Assembly (NCBI RefSeq): GCF_021379005.1
Contig: NZ_CP075171.1
Coordinates: 4,960,001 to 5,024,000, forward strand
Direction of reading: 5' to 3'
Length of the DNA stretch: 64,000 nucleotides
Source: Leptodesmis sichuanensis A121
GTDB taxonomy: Bacteria; Cyanobacteriota; Cyanobacteriia; Leptolyngbyales; Leptolyngbyaceae
Under the pieces are notes generated by a model. It saw nothing but the letters and a program-made list of their open reading frames with translations, searched no databases and was not told the origin of the DNA. A program made the translations under genes and the position numbers. Shown here piece after piece: positions 44,768 to 53,873 of this stretch (its first letter is position 1; each line of letters opens with the position of its first letter).

Positions 44768-45160
44768 TTAAGGAGAAGACCAGGGAAATGGTTTGCTTTG
44801 GGACGGGGAGGGGTGAGGCCGAAGATTCAGTGCGCTGGTGAATTTGTTGGAGAAAAGACCAGACACCCCCAAGAGCAGTGTGCCTGCAAACAAAGTCAGC
44901 ACCAGGGAGCGGCGTGTCAACCGCAGATCTCGTAACATTCGGGATAAAGGATGGCTACTCCGCCGGAGTGTGCGTTCGGCTGTTAAATGCTTCAGCGTAA
45001 AGGGATCACGGACGTAGTGACCACTCCAGGACACAACCAGTCTGGCTCGACAATGATGGCAGGTTAATAATCCTGTTAAAACTTGGTGGGGAGGCGTAAT
45101 CCCAGGACGATGGCAAATCGGACAGCTAGAGGAGTGAGTGTCAAACGAGGGAGCGTTCAT
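44768..45160 (-). CDS. Zinc-ribbon membrane protein of unknown function
   Basis: A 130-residue protein. Near the N-terminus two CxxC pairs (SCPICHRPG and LTCHHCRAR) form a zinc ribbon. A membrane helix follows at about residues 90-110 (SLVLTLFAGTLLLGVSGLF), then a Pro/Ser-rich tail. The function is unknown. It is probably anchored in the membrane with the ribbon in the cytoplasm. It precedes the hypothetical gene at 44321 by 60 bp in the same direction. Confidence 0.7.
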   Translation of the reverse strand: MNAPSFDTHSSSCPICHRPGITPPHQVLTGLLTCHHCRARLVVSWSGHYVRDPFTLKHLTAERTLRRSSHPLSRMLRDLRLTRRSLVLTLFAGTLLLGVSGLFSNKFTSALNLRPHPSPSQSKPFPWSSP

Positions 45161-45550
45161 CAGCGTTCTATAGCGTTCTATTGTGGCAGCTAGATGGAGT
45201 CTACTGTTTCAGTAAGTCTTCAATATTCTGCCCTAGTCTACCCAAGGATAGAAGACAGTTCGGTGGGATCATTCACATTCTTAATCTGATTTTGTCAAAC
45301 TACTCGTTTGCTTAAGAAAGGCGCTTTACTGAAAAGCAGCTATTATTTTTTTTGGAATATTAAGAAAAGAAATGTAAGTAAGAAGCTTTGCCAGGGGCGA
45401 TCGCAGGCAATGTAAATATTTATTGCGAGAAGCCAGATTCCTTACAGGAAGTAGGATTCGCCGCTTGTCGGTAGGCGAACAATCGATCAAAATAAGAAAT
45501 TGAGCGGTCTAAATTATGCATAAGCTTTTTTATTTTTGTATTATTTCTTA
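45161..45550. other. Intergenic region upstream of the first ClC gene
   Basis: AT-rich, about 390 bp, with no gene seen. It should hold divergent promoters for the zinc-ribbon protein and the ClC channel. No clear operator was found. Confidence 0.4.
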
Positions 45551-47473
45551 ATGAAAAACTCCCTGCCTGCCTCGACGTCCCCACCTCCTGCCTCTGATTC
45601 CACTGGCTTAGCCACAACTCATGCCCCCGCCTGGTTTCAACCCTCTCCAGAAACGATCGTGCTGCTGCTGGCCTTTGTGATCGGCGGGGGTACGGGTTTG
45701 GCCGTGGTCGGCTTTCATTCTCTAATTGAGAAGGTTCACAGTTTGCTGCTAGAAGACCTGATGAGCGTGATCAGTGCCTGGGGCTTCTGGGCGTTAGCCT
45801 GTATCCCCTGTATCGGGGGATTGATTGTCGGCCTGATGCGATCGCAGTGGAAAGATTTCGGTCTGCCTTTGTCTGCTTTGACTGCCGAATCCCAAACCTC
45901 CCATCGCGTTTCCCCCATTAAGGCAACGGTCAAGGCGATCGCGGCCTCCGTCTCGTTAGGGTCGGGAGCGTCCCTAGGCCCGGAGGGTCCCAGTGTGGAA
46001 ATTGGAGCCAATATTGGGATGATACTGGGGCAGATTCTCAAAGTTTCGCGGGAGCGACAACGGTTATTACTGGGAGCCGGAGCTGCAGCAGGTCTGGCTG
46101 CAGGGTTTAATGCGCCGATCGCAGGGGTCTTCTTTGCCCTGGAAGTGGTATTGGGGACTACGTTTGCAACTTCTGCGGTCAGTGTAGTCCTGCTCTCTGC
46201 AGTGGTAGCAGCACTCATTTCCCAAATTGGCCTGGGTGGACAACCTGCCTTTACCCTACCTAGCTATGAAGTCCGCAGTCCGTTTGAACTACCACTTTAC
46301 CTGGGTTTAGGATTGTTTGCCAGCCTGGTATCCATTGCTTACACGCAGGCCATCAAACTGGCTCAACAGTTTTTTCAGGGGCAGCTAAAAGGCTTGATCT
46401 GGATGGGTAAAATCCCCTTGCTGCTGCGTCCGGCTCTGGGCGGCATACTTGTAGGCATAGTTGCTTTACAATTCCCTCAAGTTCTTGGCATCGGCTACGA
46501 AACGATCGAGGCGATGTTGCGCGATGTGCACTTTTCCCTACCCCTGCTGCTTGCCTTATTAGCGGTCAAGCTAGTAATGACGGCTGTAAGCTTAGGCAGC
46601 GGTTTTGTGGGTGGCTTGTTTGCTCCTGCCATGTTTCTGGGAGCTTCTCTGGGTGCTGCTTATGGCAGCGCTCTGCCGCTCCTCCCCTTTCTGCCTTTTC
46701 CGGTCACCCATATTGCCGCCCCTCCAGCCTACGCCATGGTGGGGATGGCAGCCGTCTTAGCTGCCAGTGTACGTGCTCCCTTAACTGCGATCTTGCTGCT
46801 GTTTGAGCTAACTCGCGATTACCGCATCATTTTACCGCTGATGGCTGCTGTGGGTTTGAGTGTCTGGCTGATTGAACGCTTAAAGCCGATCGTGCATCAG
46901 ATGCCCAGCGTACAGCCAACAGAACTCAAGGTAGACCCCGATCAAGACACCGAGTTACTCAGCCATCTGCTGGTTTCCCAGGCAATGCATCAAAACTTTC
47001 TGACGCTGAATCAGGGATTGTCGATCGTGGAAGGAGGTCTGGCACTGGCTGAAAATCAGGCTCATAGTGCATTAGTGGTAGACGATCACAACAGACTAAC
47101 AGGAATCGTGACGCTGCAAGACATTAACCGGGCGTTATCGGCCTGGGAGCAAAGCGGAACTTTTTTGCAGAAGAAAAATGTTTCAGCCAGCCCAACTTAC
47201 CAAACCATCAGCGAGATTTGTACAAAAGAAATTTTGACAGTCTACGAGGATGAATCTTTAGCGGATGCTCAACTGCGAATGGCCGCGAGGGGGCTACGAC
47301 AGCTACCTGTTGTCAAACGGGGGGATAAGACCCACGTTTTGGGACTGCTGGAGCAGGAAAAAATTGCTGTAGCTTACAGTTTGGCTGTAACCCAAGCTGC
47401 GTTACAACCCTACCTGCTACCTTCACCCGTTGCTGAAACGGTGCCTCTACCGATCCTGCAGCAGTCTGCTTAA
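45551..47473 (+). CDS. ClC-family chloride channel/antiporter with CBS domains
   Basis: A protein of about 640 residues. The ClC core shows GSGASLGPEGPSVEIGA (GxEGP anion site), GFNAPIAGVFFALE, GSGFVGGLFAPAMFLGASLG and a C-terminal membrane half. Two CBS domains follow (about 460-600; VSQAMHQNFLTL, EICTKEILTVYEDES). The glutamate in GPEGP fits a H+/Cl- antiporter (or a Cl- channel with gating glutamate). The ATG at 45551 is preferred over the upstream TTG codon at 45536. There is no neighbour in the same direction within 1 kb. Confidence 0.93.
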   Translation: MKNSLPASTSPPPASDSTGLATTHAPAWFQPSPETIVLLLAFVIGGGTGLAVVGFHSLIEKVHSLLLEDLMSVISAWGFWALACIPCIGGLIVGLMRSQWKDFGLPLSALTAESQTSHRVSPIKATVKAIAASVSLGSGASLGPEGPSVEIGANIGMILGQILKVSRERQRLLLGAGAAAGLAAGFNAPIAGVFFALEVVLGTTFATSAVSVVLLSAVVAALISQIGLGGQPAFTLPSYEVRSPFELPLYLGLGLFASLVSIAYTQAIKLAQQFFQGQLKGLIWMGKIPLLLRPALGGILVGIVALQFPQVLGIGYETIEAMLRDVHFSLPLLLALLAVKLVMTAVSLGSGFVGGLFAPAMFLGASLGAAYGSALPLLPFLPFPVTHIAAPPAYAMVGMAAVLAASVRAPLTAILLLFELTRDYRIILPLMAAVGLSVWLIERLKPIVHQMPSVQPTELKVDPDQDTELLSHLLVSQAMHQNFLTLNQGLSIVEGGLALAENQAHSALVVDDHNRLTGIVTLQDINRALSAWEQSGTFLQKKNVSASPTYQTISEICTKEILTVYEDESLADAQLRMAARGLRQLPVVKRGDKTHVLGLLEQEKIAVAYSLAVTQAALQPYLLPSPVAETVPLPILQQSA

Positions 47474-47519
47474 CCAATAGCAGAAATTCAGCAGGTCACG
47501 CAGGCGGAGAAATAAGCAA

Positions 47520-47630
47520 TCAGCGCTTGCGGGTAGTCCAAACGCTCGTAAACATCATGAGCATTCCCCCCAAAAAAATTGCGATCGCCAATCCAGCAGG
47601 GAGCACACTCATCCAATCAATTGATTCCAT
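47520..47630 (-). CDS. Possible 36-residue single-helix membrane protein
   Basis: On the minus strand the frame reads MESIDWMSVLPAGLAIAIFL, then GGMLMMFTSVWTTRKR and stop. It has one membrane helix with an acidic N-terminus and a basic C-terminus, the layout of small photosynthetic or regulatory subunits, but it does not match PsbM, PsbN, PsbX, PetL or PetN as far as I can tell. The ribosome site (AGGTTAAT) is weak. It lies 27 bp downstream of the cyAbrB gene in the same direction. Confidence 0.5.
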   Translation of the reverse strand: MESIDWMSVLPAGLAIAIFLGGMLMMFTSVWTTRKR

Positions 47631-47657
47631 GTCATTATTAACCTGATAGAAGAATAT

Positions 47658-48053
47658 TTACTCGTCATCTTCATCGTTCTGTTCAATTTGTTTCAAATGA
47701 ATATGTTTTCGTCCCAGGGCGATCTCAAACTCATCCCCCGGTTTCAAATCCATTTGTTTGGTATAGGCCGCTCCAATTAGGAGATTGCCATTAGATTGAA
47801 CACTAATTCGATAACTGGCGCTCCGGCCTCCTCGACCATTCTGGCCACTCTTTCCATCTAATTCAATCCCCTCTGCATCGATGAGAGCATTGAGAAATTT
47901 CATCATATTAACTCGTTCCACACCGTTTTTAGTCAAGGTGTAGTAACCACATTCTCGCGCTTTTTCTTCCTTGCTAAGATGTTCTAGCTCTCTCACCCTT
48001 TTGAGCAGAGCTTCTCCCGTCAAAGGCTCAATTTTCTTCTTTTTATTCATCAA
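47658..48053 (-). CDS. CyAbrB-type transcriptional regulator
   Basis: A 131-residue protein. The N-terminal region LTGEALLKRVRELEHLSKEEKARECGYYTLTKNG and the C-terminal AbrB-like strand region RSASYRISVQSNGNLLIGAAYTKQMDLKPGDEFEI are diagnostic of the cyanobacterial cyAbrB family. These proteins bind DNA broadly and link carbon/nitrogen status to gene expression (for example hydrogenase and nitrogen genes). Which of the two paralogous groups it belongs to I cannot decide. The first Met (48053) or second Met (48050) is the start. Confidence 0.93.
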   Translation of the reverse strand: MMNKKKKIEPLTGEALLKRVRELEHLSKEEKARECGYYTLTKNGVERVNMMKFLNALIDAEGIELDGKSGQNGRGGRSASYRISVQSNGNLLIGAAYTKQMDLKPGDEFEIALGRKHIHLKQIEQNDEDDE

Positions 48054-48641
48054 TCTACTTTAAGAAATGTCATTAAGGCGGTGAGTTGTTGATGCTTACT
48101 GTTGCTTCAAACCGTTCACATAAACATTATCATAAACTCAATCGCATGACTTTGGGCGTATCCACCCAACCATACTACACCCATCATCGATGGTTGGATA
48201 AAAATCTTTTGAACAGTTCTCAAAGGAGCAGGAATTACTACCTTCCCAAGTGATAAGAGGAGCATTGATGTAAATCGCTGCTTTATCTAACCTAACTATA
48301 ATTTGCCTCTGTTATTGTACTGGTTGTACCCTTCGGCAGCGAAATGCTTTATGGTCTTCCTGGATGATTTTATCAGGGGTTGCTATTTCACTCCGTCCAG
48401 CTAAAATCACCCGTATCGAGGGCACAGATAGTATCAGTTCATTGATTTCACTCAGTAACAGTACCTTTGTAAACTTGCAATCTTTGGTTCTAAACCTTGT
48501 CCAAGTCCAGAACCGGAGTTTCTCTAATCGGAAAACGACCGTTCTCTAGCTGGACTTGGTTTAAATACTAAATGAAGAAGATTGCGGAAGCTTCCCATCT
48601 GTTCGCTGCTGCTGATATCGTTGCCTCTAGCCACCTATTTC
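48054..48641. other. Intergenic region between cyAbrB and the ClC-USP gene
   Basis: About 590 bp without a convincing gene. It contains an inverted repeat CCAACCAT (48166-48173) with ATGGTTGG (48190-48197), a candidate operator or hairpin in the cyAbrB promoter region, and the second copy of the 75-bp palindromic repeat near the right end. Confidence 0.5.
48490..48564. repeat. Dispersed about 75-bp palindromic repeat, copy 2
   Basis: The best-preserved copy: TAAACCTTGTCCAAGTCCAG at the left and CTGGACTTGGTTTAA at the right. The arms pair over 14 bp if TTGTCC is bulged out. The centre is AACCGGAGTTTCTCTAATCG with GAAAACGACCGTTCTCTAG. Confidence 0.85.
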
Positions 48642-51296
48642 ATGCTACTTTCATTTGCTTTGAATGCCTTTCGTCAATTACTGAAGCCAAAGCGATTGGC
48701 GATTCTTGAAGCGGTGCTCATTGGTTTAGTCGCAGCAGCGGCAGCAGTGCTGTTGAAGCAGGGGGTTTACTGGCTGGGAAGTTGGCGAGTTAAGGAGTCC
48801 TTATTGTTACCCGCCTGGGTGTTGCTGCCAACTGTTGGGCTGGTAGGGGGGATGCTGGCTGGCCTCTTGATTGAGCGTTTTGCGCCAGAGGCGGCTGGCA
48901 GTGGCGTGCCCCAGGTGAAAGCGGCTCTGGCCTATGTACCAATCACCCTCAATTGGCGGGTCGCGATCGTCAAATTGCTCAGTACTACACTGACCCTCAG
49001 CTCCGGAGTTGTTTTAGGGCGGCAGGGGCCAACTGTTCACATTGGTGCAGCGTTGGCTGCTCAATTGAGCCGATGGGTGCCATCCTCACCTGATCATCAA
49101 CGGCAATTGATTGCGGCTGGAGCCGCGGCAGGATTGGCGGCTGGATTTGATGCTCCGATCGCTGGAGTCCTATTTGTGATCGAGGAATTACTTCATGATG
49201 TCTCCAGTTTGACTTTAGGAACGGCAATTTTGGCCTCCTTTACTGGCGGCGTGGTGTCGCGGGTGGTAGCTGGCCCTAACCTGAATTTGGGCAGTCCTGG
49301 GACTCTCAACCAGTCCAGTTTCTCACCCCAGGACATTCCATTTCTGCTGCTCCTGGGGCTGTTAACAGGTTTATTTGCGGCAGCATTTAATCACAGCATC
49401 GTAGCCAGTCTGAAATTTAATCGTCGGCATCTGAAGCTGGGCCTTCCCCAAAAAATCGGGCTGGCTGGCCTGATTTCTGGGGGAACGATCGCCCTGTTAC
49501 CTCCCGTGTTTCGAGATACCACTACGCTGCAAGGCTTTCTGACGAAGGGTACAGCCGATTGGCGAATTACGGCTGGAGCCTTTGTGGTGCAGTTTGTGCT
49601 GTCGATCGTCGCTTGTAGCGCCCAGGCACCGGGGGGCCTGTTTATTCCCAGCCTGGTGTTAGGAGCCGCATTGGGACAACTGGTGGGATTAGTCGCCGCC
49701 TACCTGATGGGAGGAGAACCCATTGTTTATGCACTCACGGGCATGGGAGCCTTTTTTGGGGCTGTAGCCAAGGTGCCGATTACGGCGATCGTCATTGTCT
49801 TTGAAATTACACTTAACTACGGCCTGATTTTGCCCTTGATGATTAGTGCGGTCACCGCCTATTTAATTGCAGAGCGTTTAGCTCCTGGCTCCCTGTATAC
49901 TCGCCTATTGGAATTAAAGGGAATTCATCTAGAGCCAGATGCGATTAACGATGGTTTGTGGACAAAGCTGACTGCTGCCGAGGTTATGCAAACCCATGTG
50001 GAAACCCTGGACAGCCGCATGACTATTGACGAGGCGGTTGCAGCCTTTTCTCAGTCTCATCATCGGGGCTTCCCTGTTGTGGATGATGGTAAGTTGGTGG
50101 GCATCGTCACCCAAACAGATCTGGATAAACTCACTCAACGGCAATTACCAGGAACAGCCCTATTGCGCGAAATTATGACTCCTCAACCGCTGACCGTTGG
50201 CCCCGGTGATACCCTCAGTCGAGTGCTGTATCTTTTATCTCACTACAAGCTATCCCGGCTGCCCGTGGTAGAACGGCGGAAGTTAATTGGCATTATCACT
50301 CGGAGTGACATTTTGCGGGTGGAGTCGGATAAATTACAGGGAGGCTCGGAACGGCTCGGCCCCCAACCGGAACCGTCTTACGTGGTCTACCAGACTCGAT
50401 CTCCCGCAACGGGACAGGGCCGCCTCTTACTGCCCCTCAGCAACCCACAAACAGCAGATGGTTTATTGAAATTAGCCCTGGCGATCGCCCGTGACCACCA
50501 CTATGAACTGGAATGTTTGCAGATTATTCCCGTTCCCCGCCATAACTCGCCTGCCGAAACTCCAGTGAATACAACGGCCAGTCGGCGATTGCTGAAACGA
50601 GCGGTACAGCAGGGAAAAGATTGGCAGGTGCCAGTCCATACTCAGATTCGGGCTACTCACAACATTGCCGAAGCCATCCTGGAAACCGTGAGAGAACGCC
50701 ATATCGATCTGTTACTGATGGGCTGGAAGGGATCGACCTCAACACCAGGCCGTATCTTTGGCGATACGGTGGACACAGCAATTCGACAAGCCAATTGCGA
50801 TGTCATGCTGGTAAAGCCTGGAGAGAACCTGCTACACGGGTATCGGGAAGTTCAGGGGAAATCTCAACCTGCTGTACAGGCTTTACTGCAACTGACTCAA
50901 CTAGAACGCTGGCTGGTACCGATCGGAGGTGGCCCGAATGCCCATTACGCGATGAAACTGCTACCAGGATTAGTCTCCCTCAGCCGCAAGCCCGTCATCC
51001 GGCTCTGCCACGTTTATCATCCCAAAGACACCAACTATCGCCCCGATCTATTAGAGCAGGAGGCAGAGTTCCTCAGGCAGCAGGATCACCACAAAGCTGA
51101 GGTGATGGTGCTATCGGTGTGTGCGAATTCGGTCGTGGATGCGGTAGTGGACATGGCGCAAAAAGATCAGTGTGATGTGATTGTGCTGGGAGCTAGTCGG
51201 GAAGGATTACTCCAACAGGCGATCCAGGGTAACATTCCAGAAGCGATCGCCCGTAACTGTGATTGCACCGTGATTCTCGTGCGCCATGCAGAATGA
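48642..51296 (+). CDS. ClC chloride channel fused to CBS and universal-stress-protein domains
   Basis: A protein of about 884 residues from ATG 48642 (an upstream TTG at 48582 keeps the frame open). The ClC core (about 1-430) has GVVLGRQGPTVHIG, GFDAPIAGVLFVIEE and APGGLFIPSLVLGA; the gating glutamate of GxEGP is replaced by Q (GRQGP), so channel-like behaviour is possible. Two CBS domains (about 445-570) follow, then two USP domains (about 590-735 and 750-884) with nucleotide-binding features such as LLLMGWKGS and VIVLGASREG. The fusion suggests chloride flux gated by ATP or other nucleotides. Confidence 0.9.
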   Translation: MLLSFALNAFRQLLKPKRLAILEAVLIGLVAAAAAVLLKQGVYWLGSWRVKESLLLPAWVLLPTVGLVGGMLAGLLIERFAPEAAGSGVPQVKAALAYVPITLNWRVAIVKLLSTTLTLSSGVVLGRQGPTVHIGAALAAQLSRWVPSSPDHQRQLIAAGAAAGLAAGFDAPIAGVLFVIEELLHDVSSLTLGTAILASFTGGVVSRVVAGPNLNLGSPGTLNQSSFSPQDIPFLLLLGLLTGLFAAAFNHSIVASLKFNRRHLKLGLPQKIGLAGLISGGTIALLPPVFRDTTTLQGFLTKGTADWRITAGAFVVQFVLSIVACSAQAPGGLFIPSLVLGAALGQLVGLVAAYLMGGEPIVYALTGMGAFFGAVAKVPITAIVIVFEITLNYGLILPLMISAVTAYLIAERLAPGSLYTRLLELKGIHLEPDAINDGLWTKLTAAEVMQTHVETLDSRMTIDEAVAAFSQSHHRGFPVVDDGKLVGIVTQTDLDKLTQRQLPGTALLREIMTPQPLTVGPGDTLSRVLYLLSHYKLSRLPVVERRKLIGIITRSDILRVESDKLQGGSERLGPQPEPSYVVYQTRSPATGQGRLLLPLSNPQTADGLLKLALAIARDHHYELECLQIIPVPRHNSPAETPVNTTASRRLLKRAVQQGKDWQVPVHTQIRATHNIAEAILETVRERHIDLLLMGWKGSTSTPGRIFGDTVDTAIRQANCDVMLVKPGENLLHGYREVQGKSQPAVQALLQLTQLERWLVPIGGGPNAHYAMKLLPGLVSLSRKPVIRLCHVYHPKDTNYRPDLLEQEAEFLRQQDHHKAEVMVLSVCANSVVDAVVDMAQKDQCDVIVLGASREGLLQQAIQGNIPEAIARNCDCTVILVRHAE

Positions 51297-51300
51297 CCCG

Positions 51301-52359
51301 TTACCGTACCGGAACGAACCCAGCTTTGGCTATCAACTCCTGGCCCTGAGCCGAGAGCAATAGGTTAGCGTAGGCTTCCCCAGCCTGCTCTTCAGTCTGA
51401 CCATTCTGTTTCACTACTACAAATAAACTGCGAGTGAGAGGATACTGCCCGGTTTGAAAGACAGCTGTATTTAACTGGTTGCGTTGAGCGGGACACTGAT
51501 CTGCAGGCACCAGCGCACCTTGGTAGGGAGAAACCAGTTCATTCGCAGTGCGGCCTATCGCAATCGGTTTAATCGTGCATTGCTCCACTACTTCAGGGGC
51601 AGAGGCAAAGTAAATGCCTCCCGGACTGGCCGCCAGCTTACGGAGGGCTTCGGTGGTTGTGGGAACGAGCTGCACATTTGGCCCAAACGGTTTCTGCTTC
51701 AGAATTTGTTCACTGAACAGTTCTACCGTGCCCCCGGCAGTAATTGGGCGCGTCAGTGGTTGAATGGGTAGATTGGGGCCACCCAACGATCGCCAGTTGG
51801 TTACTTGCCCCGTATAGATCGCAGTCAGTTGTTCCAGAGTTAATCCCGGAATGTTCAAACCCGGATTGACCGCTACCGCCAGCCCATCGATCGCCACTGG
51901 AATTTGCTTTAACTTCATTCCCCGTTGCTCAGCCTGCTGGTACTCCTGATCCGTCAATGGACGCGAAGATTGGGCAAAAGCTAATTCATCCCGCATTAAC
52001 ATGCGAATCCCAGCGGTAGAACCCGGTGGCCCACTGACTGGATCCACATAGCGCAACCGAAAGTTTGGCTGTGCCGTTTGCAGTAGCGGATCGACCTGAC
52101 CTCGAATGGGTGCCCAGGTGGTGCTGCCACCATAGCTAAACAATCCCTCTGGCACATTTTGCACCTGGGTAAACTCCTTGGCTCCGGGCGGCAACTGGTT
52201 TACAGAGTTGGGACTGGAAGACGAAGCAGAATTGGATGAGAAAATTGCACCAGGATTGATGCCTACCTTTTGCGTTAACCACCAGGCTCCCCCTCCCAGC
52301 AGCCCCGCTGTGATTAAAAAGGCCAGGAGCAGGGCAGGGGTTTCACTTTTCTGAGACAT
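51301..52359 (-). CDS. PstS-like substrate-binding protein with membrane anchor
   Basis: A 352-residue protein. Residues 8-30 are a membrane anchor or uncleaved signal (LLLAFLITAGLLGGGAWWL); a Ser-rich linker follows. The binding domain has PstS-like phosphate sites: YGGSTTWAPIR, SSRPL, ITAGGTVELFSEQ. It is transcribed downstream of a Ser/Thr kinase gene with 12 bp between. No pst permease is near, so it may be a sensor or scavenger and not part of a transporter here. Phosphate as ligand is an inference from the family. Confidence 0.85.
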   Translation of the reverse strand: MSQKSETPALLLAFLITAGLLGGGAWWLTQKVGINPGAIFSSNSASSSSPNSVNQLPPGAKEFTQVQNVPEGLFSYGGSTTWAPIRGQVDPLLQTAQPNFRLRYVDPVSGPPGSTAGIRMLMRDELAFAQSSRPLTDQEYQQAEQRGMKLKQIPVAIDGLAVAVNPGLNIPGLTLEQLTAIYTGQVTNWRSLGGPNLPIQPLTRPITAGGTVELFSEQILKQKPFGPNVQLVPTTTEALRKLAASPGGIYFASAPEVVEQCTIKPIAIGRTANELVSPYQGALVPADQCPAQRNQLNTAVFQTGQYPLTRSLFVVVKQNGQTEEQAGEAYANLLLSAQGQELIAKAGFVPVR

Positions 52360-52371
52360 AGAACTGTTAAT

Positions 52372-53868
52372 TCATAAAATGCGGGACAGAAGTAAATAAA
52401 CCAGACGAAAGACGATCGTTACCAGGATGGCGGCCAATCCCAGGAAAGCAGCGATCGTGACTACTGTTAATAAGAGACTACCCGCGATCGGGACAGCAAT
52501 AATTTGCCGCAGGGGAGCAACCAACAGCACCAGAGCCAGACTGACACCCATAATGATCAATAAGTCCACACGCTCAATGATCCGGCGAGACTGGAGTACC
52601 ACTAATCCCAACAGCAACAGAAGCCAGAAGCCACCACTGATCAGCGTGGTTCCCAGCAGGCTGGCCAGAGCAATTCCGATAATGCCTCCAGTAAATCCGG
52701 TAAACCCAGCGTTGGCTAGTAGCTCCAGAGTGGAAAAGGGAGCGATCGAGGGGGGTGGAGAGAGAGAGGGGCGAGAGGAAGGCTGGGGATTGGGGAGGGG
52801 GGGTGGAGGATTGAGAACCGGAGAACTGGAGATGGGAGATGGGGAGGGTGGAGAAGTGATGGGAGCGGGGGAAGGGGGAGGAGGGGAAGCGAGGGAGGGG
52901 GCGATCGAGGAATGGGGGGAGGAGGCTTGAGGGGTGAGGGCAGCAAGAACTTCGCTGGCAGATTGAAAGCGCTGACTGGGAGAACTGTTCAGCATTCGAT
53001 TTAAAACTTGGGCGAGGGAATTGCTGACTTGAGGAGCATAAGCCCGCCATTGCCAAACATCATTGCGAGCGTCGTACAATTCGTCGGGCAGTCTCCCGGT
53101 TAATAGCACCAAAGCGGTAACGGCGAGAGCATACAGGTCGCTAGAAGGATAAATTTCTCCGCCTCGCATCTGCTCTGGAGGTGCAAATCCTTCAGAGAAG
53201 ATCCCTGTGGACTTGACATTGGCTTTCGCCGCCTGCCGAACGGCCCCAAAATCCAGTAGATAGATGCGTCCTTCTGGATTCCTCATGATGTTAGAAGGCT
53301 TAATATCCCGATGAATAGAGCCGTGATCGTGAACAAATTGCAAAATTGCTAAAACTTCCTGCAATACGATCGTCACATCTTGGGGAGAAAATGGCCCTTG
53401 CTTTGCCAACTCTGCTTCCAGAGTCTCACCATCAATAAATTCCTGCACCAGGTAAAAGAATTTGACTTGCTGGCCCGGAGGGTAACTGGGAACGGTGAGT
53501 TCAAAAAAGGCGTACAGATCGGGAATGGCTGGATGAGTGTTGCCGAGGTCTTCTAGAGCCTGCGCTTCTCGCTCAAACAACTCCTGAGCCACCTGCAGTT
53601 GGCTGGGGGTGAAATGGCTAGCAGGTTGAAATTGCTTGACTACACACTGTCGCAGCTTCGGGGTATAGCGATCGCGGGCTAAAAAAGCAGCCCCAAACCC
53701 TCCTCGCCCTAGTAATTTTAGAGGCAAATAACGCCCAATCAGAATCAGCGGCATCCCACAGCGGGTGCAATATTTTTGGGGAACTGATTTCAGAATTGCA
53801 GGATCATCCAGGTCTACAAAGGGATTCACAGGTTTAGGACAACCTGGACGAGTGCAGTAAAGATCCAT
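52372..53868 (-). CDS. Membrane Ser/Thr protein kinase with N-terminal zinc ribbon
   Basis: The protein has 498 residues. Residues 5-40 contain cysteine pairs (YCTRPGCPKP and YCTRCGMPL) of a zinc ribbon. The kinase domain (about 45-310) has GRGGFGAAF, a lysine in CVVKQF, HRDIKPSN, DFG and APPEQMRGG. A Pro/Ser linker (about 320-375), encoded by a homopurine tract on the plus strand, precedes three or four membrane helices. This architecture is common in filamentous cyanobacteria (SpkB/SpkF-like kinases). It lies between rbcR and the PstS-like gene in the same direction, suggesting a three-gene unit. Confidence 0.92.
   Translation of the reverse strand: MDLYCTRPGCPKPVNPFVDLDDPAILKSVPQKYCTRCGMPLILIGRYLPLKLLGRGGFGAAFLARDRYTPKLRQCVVKQFQPASHFTPSQLQVAQELFEREAQALEDLGNTHPAIPDLYAFFELTVPSYPPGQQVKFFYLVQEFIDGETLEAELAKQGPFSPQDVTIVLQEVLAILQFVHDHGSIHRDIKPSNIMRNPEGRIYLLDFGAVRQAAKANVKSTGIFSEGFAPPEQMRGGEIYPSSDLYALAVTALVLLTGRLPDELYDARNDVWQWRAYAPQVSNSLAQVLNRMLNSSPSQRFQSASEVLAALTPQASSPHSSIAPSLASPPPPSPAPITSPPSPSPISSSPVLNPPPPLPNPQPSSRPSLSPPPSIAPFSTLELLANAGFTGFTGGIIGIALASLLGTTLISGGFWLLLLLGLVVLQSRRIIERVDLLIIMGVSLALVLLVAPLRQIIAVPIAGSLLLTVVTIAAFLGLAAILVTIVFRLVYLLLSRIL
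52745..52930 (+). repeat. Homopurine (G/A-rich) tract in the kinase linker
   Basis: Almost all bases of the plus strand over about 185 bp are G or A, in units such as GGGGAGGGTGGAGAAG. It encodes the Pro/Ser linker of the kinase on the other strand. It could form triplex or G-quadruplex structures. Confidence 0.8.
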
Positions 53869-53873
53869 TGCGG

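Noticed and set aside
52427-52930. 167-codon plus-strand frame opposite the kinase
   Set aside because: It is a Gly/Glu-rich shadow of the homopurine tract.
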